Shown here one piece after another: positions 22,186 to 24,480 of a DNA stretch of 24,480 nucleotides. Position 1 is the stretch's first letter, and each line of letters begins with the position of its first letter. The position numbers were made by a program, and so were the translations under genes. The stretch comes from an uncultured Acidimicrobiales bacterium (GTDB lineage Bacteria; Actinomycetota; Acidimicrobiia; Acidimicrobiales; SZUA-35): NCBI GenBank assembly GCA_938008925.1, contig CALLIQ010000405.1:1-24480 (forward strand), read 5' to 3'. The notes beneath the pieces were generated by a model. It saw only the letters and a program-made list of their open reading frames with translations, did not search any database and had not been told where the DNA came from.

Positions 22186-23640
22186 ATGGGCACCACGAAG
22201 TTCCTCCGCCGATGGCTGCCTCTCGTCATCCTCGTCGTGATCGCGATCGCGGCATGGCAGACGGCGCGCTTGAGCGACACCGACGACGCCGCCATCACGC
22301 CGATCGACTACGAAGCCGACATTTCGACGCCGTTGATCTCGGCTCGCCGCGTGCCCGAGACCCTCCGGGCCCCGGTCATCGACGCCAACTTGGCACCGAG
22401 CATCGACACGATCGTCGATGGCTCGTCCGGTTTCGCTGCGTGCGTCACGGTCGAGGCCGACGACCGGGTCATCGGCGAGGTGGCAGCGCAGGTGCCACTC
22501 GTCCCGGCCTCCAATCAGAAGCTGCTGTCGACCTACGCGGCACTCATCCAGTTCGGCCCCGATCATCGCTTCACCACGACGGTTCGCGCCGACGGAATCA
22601 TCACCGACGGCGTTCTCGACGGCGACCTGTACTTCGTCGGCGGCGGCGATCCCTTCCTCTCGACCGACGCGTGGCGCAACCAGTTCGAAGAGCGGTCGGG
22701 GCGCTTCCACACCCGCCTGGAGGATCTCGCCGACGCGATCGTCGACGCGGGGATCACGCAGATCAACGGCTCGCTGCTCGGTGACGAGTCGCTGTTCGAC
22801 GACATCCGTGTCGGCCCCTGGGCGCAGCGTCTCATCGATCAGCGACAGTCGGGGCCGCTCTCGGCCCTCACGGTCAACGAGAGCCACACCGCGTGGCCGG
22901 AGGTCTTCACGAGCTCGAGCAGTCGCTCCATCGCCGATGACCCGCCGACGAACGCGGCCGCCGTTCTCGCGTCGCTGCTCACCGAACGCGGCGTGTCCGT
23001 CGGTGGCGTCGGCTCTGGCGTCGCCCCGGTCACCGCAACGCTCGTTGCCGAGGTGGTCTCGCCCGCAATGCTCGAGGTGATCACCCACGTGAACTCCTAC
23101 AGCAACAACTACGGCGCCGAGATCCTGGTGAAACACATCGGGCTGGCCACCTCCGGCGTCGGGTCGACCAGGGCCGGCGCCGACGCCATGCTCGACATCT
23201 TGACCCGCCAGGGCATCGACACGACCGGCGCCGTGCTCGACGACGGTTCGGGTCTGGCCGAGACCGATCGGGTCACGTGCCGACTGCTCAGCGATCTGCT
23301 CGACGTCGCAGGCCCCGAGTCCGACTTCGCTCAGACGCTCAGCATCGGTGGCGAGCGGGGAAGCTTGTTCCGCCGCCACGACGGCACCATCGCCGACGGC
23401 CAGGTCTTCGCCAAGACCGGCACGCTCAACGGCGTGACGGCGCTGTCCGGCTACGTGTACTCGCCGAGCGAAGACGGCTTCTTCGTCACGTTCACCTACA
23501 TCGCGAACGGCGAACTGGCCGGCATCAACGAAGAGCTGCGTTCGTATCAAGAACCGTTCGTCGAAGAGCTCGCCACCTATCCGGAGGGGCCGACCATCGA
23601 CGATCTCGACCCGTCGCCGGTGGTCCCAGACGGTCCATGA
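22186..23640 (+). CDS. dacB: D-alanyl-D-alanine carboxypeptidase/endopeptidase (PBP4, DacB type, S13)
   Basis: A 484-residue cell-wall enzyme that trims D-Ala from peptidoglycan stem peptides or cuts cross-links. The three penicillin-binding motifs are present in order: SNQK (Ser109-Lys112), SNN (306-308) and KTGT (410-413). A membrane segment WLPLVILVVIAIAAW near residues 10-24, with basic residues before it, acts as signal anchor, so the catalytic domain is outside the membrane. LDDGSGL before the KTGT region is also typical of S13. The start is the only ATG that retains the anchor. It is followed by the Lon-domain gene after 7 bases. Confidence 0.92.
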   Translation: MGTTKFLRRWLPLVILVVIAIAAWQTARLSDTDDAAITPIDYEADISTPLISARRVPETLRAPVIDANLAPSIDTIVDGSSGFAACVTVEADDRVIGEVAAQVPLVPASNQKLLSTYAALIQFGPDHRFTTTVRADGIITDGVLDGDLYFVGGGDPFLSTDAWRNQFEERSGRFHTRLEDLADAIVDAGITQINGSLLGDESLFDDIRVGPWAQRLIDQRQSGPLSALTVNESHTAWPEVFTSSSSRSIADDPPTNAAAVLASLLTERGVSVGGVGSGVAPVTATLVAEVVSPAMLEVITHVNSYSNNYGAEILVKHIGLATSGVGSTRAGADAMLDILTRQGIDTTGAVLDDGSGLAETDRVTCRLLSDLLDVAGPESDFAQTLSIGGERGSLFRRHDGTIADGQVFAKTGTLNGVTALSGYVYSPSEDGFFVTFTYIANGELAGINEELRSYQEPFVEELATYPEGPTIDDLDPSPVVPDGP

Positions 23641-23647
23641 TCTCTTC

Positions 23648-24322
23648 ATGACCTCACACGACGCCGGTGATTCCGACGGATCCAGCACGGCACCGGACTC
23701 GACCGAGGTGCTGCCGATGTTCCCGCTCGGCTCGGTCTTGTTCCCTTCGATGGTGCTGCCGTTGCACGTGTTCGAGGAGCGATACCGAGCGCTCGCCGCC
23801 GACGTCACGTCGGACTTCTCGAATGGCGAATTCGGTGTTGCGCTGATCGAGCGGGGGAGCGAGGTCGGCGGCGGTGATGCTCGCTCGATGATCGGCACGG
23901 TCGCACGGGTGGTCGAACACGAGCGCTTCGACGACGGCCGTTGGGCGATGGTGAGTGTCGGTACCGACCGGATTCGAATCGCGGCGTGGCTGCCGGACGA
24001 CCCGTATCCCGTCGCACTCGTCGAGCGCTTCCAGGACGGCCCTGCGACATCGGGCACATACGACCGCTACAGCGGCGTTCACGAACGATTCATGCGGTGC
24101 TGGGAGCTGGCGTCGAAGCTGGGCGCCTCGCTGGGCGACCCGCCGCCACTCGCTGACGATCCGTCGCTCGCCAGCATGCAGATCGCCGCGCTGTCGCCGA
24201 TCTCCGAAGTCGATCAGTACGAGATGCTCGCGGCCGAGAGTCCCGACGATCGTCTCGAGCTGCTCGACCACGCGCTGGTCGGCGCCGAGGAAGTCCTCCG
24301 CTTCCAACTCGACCCCGGCTGA
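23648..24322 (+). CDS. Lon substrate-binding (LON N-terminal) domain protein
   Basis: A 224-residue stand-alone protein with the fold of the N-terminal domain of Lon protease: LPMFPLGSVLFPSMVLPLHVFEERYR (about 22-47) is diagnostic, followed by FGVALIERGSEVGGG and IGTVARVVEHERFDDGRWAMVSVGTDRIRI. The ATPase and protease domains are absent, which is normal for this family. Its role is uncertain; substrate recognition is inferred from Lon. The first 20 residues are a Ser/Asp-rich tail. It follows dacB by 7 bases, so the two are co-transcribed. Confidence 0.9.
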   Translation: MTSHDAGDSDGSSTAPDSTEVLPMFPLGSVLFPSMVLPLHVFEERYRALAADVTSDFSNGEFGVALIERGSEVGGGDARSMIGTVARVVEHERFDDGRWAMVSVGTDRIRIAAWLPDDPYPVALVERFQDGPATSGTYDRYSGVHERFMRCWELASKLGASLGDPPPLADDPSLASMQIAALSPISEVDQYEMLAAESPDDRLELLDHALVGAEEVLRFQLDPG

Positions 24323-24424
24323 CACTCTTCGTGCCTTGGCGTCACGTCTCGTCTTCGTGAAGGGATGCGGACGCGATGCAGATGCGGTGCGGATCAGAGC
24401 TTGGCCCGAAACAGAGGCGAGCGC

Positions 24425-24480
24425 ATGGCCGACGCCGCGCCTACACTCGCCCCCGTCCCGTGGAGCAGACGAAGAGAGAC
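24425..24480 (+). CDS. Possible start of a further gene, cut by the window edge
   Basis: Two overlapping starts stay open to the edge: ATG 24425 with AGAGG upstream, and GTG 24460, which follows a TACACT -10-like box (24442-24447) by 12 bases. They are in different frames and I cannot tell which is real. The preceding 100 bases hold no gene; they include several GATGCGG-like short repeats but no clear terminator. Confidence 0.2.
   Translation, partial: MADAAPTLAPVPWSRRRE

Noticed and set aside
22015..24057. A 680-codon open frame on the minus strand
   Set aside because: It is antisense to dacB and the Lon-domain gene, whose motifs are unambiguous. The translation is Arg/Gly/Asp-rich without recognisable domains; such shadows are expected with strong third-position G/C bias.
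24323..24424. Short GATGCGG-like repeats near the right edge as a possible RNA gene
   Set aside because: No stable cloverleaf or conserved RNA structure could be drawn; the repeats are few and imperfect.

Overview
The window is high-GC, densely packed chromosomal DNA with strong G/C preference at third codon positions and frequent GTG starts. Several things point to an actinobacterium: a fused two-radical-SAM FO synthase of the FbiC type (cofactor F420), a luciferase-like F420-type oxidoreductase, a DUF3151 protein, an Hsp70-family protein with a long proline-rich tail, and several starts that look leaderless. A member of the Acidimicrobiia is my best guess, but that is inference from gene content; no rRNA or phylogenetic marker is present. 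I see no mobile element, CRISPR array, tRNA or rRNA. Content is mostly housekeeping and metabolic.

Layout. At 1-1433 (+) there is the tail of a cut-off gene, a small unknown gene and an F420-type luciferase-like oxidoreductase. At 1481-3757 (+) come DUF3151, mobA (molybdenum cofactor) and rnd (RNase D). They converge on a PAS-GGDEF diguanylate cyclase (3765-4679, -) through one hairpin that holds both stop codons. At 4817-5921 there is a 3 x 22 bp tandem repeat at the end of a 62-codon gene (-), then a divergent cysteine-rich protein gene (+). At 6020-6934 (+) lies an unrecognised 304-codon gene.

From 11450 down to 7058 (-) there is a likely operon: an HxlR-type regulator whose stop overlaps the start of fbiC (GTGA), then a LOG/TIGR00730-type protein and a small acidic-tailed protein. 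Upstream at 11547-13715 (-) is a membrane-anchored Hsp70-like protein. From 17561 down to 13822 (-) run transketolase, transaldolase and a GNAT acetyltransferase, the first two being the non-oxidative pentose phosphate pair. At 17704-19289 (-) a small protein and a FIST-domain protein are coupled by an ATGA overlap and face a TetR regulator (19326, +) across only 36 bp. At 20029-22172 (+) are the beta and alpha subunits of an ADP-forming acyl-CoA synthetase. At 22186-24322 (+) are a DacB-type D-Ala-D-Ala carboxypeptidase and a Lon-substrate-binding-domain protein. A further gene may begin at the right edge.

The least routine parts are the Hsp70/proline-rich/transmembrane/SH3b-like fusion, the F420 operon headed by its own regulator with a palindromic candidate operator, the TetR-FIST divergon, the orphan gene at 6020-6934, and a recurring -10 motif placed 6-8 nt before start codons.
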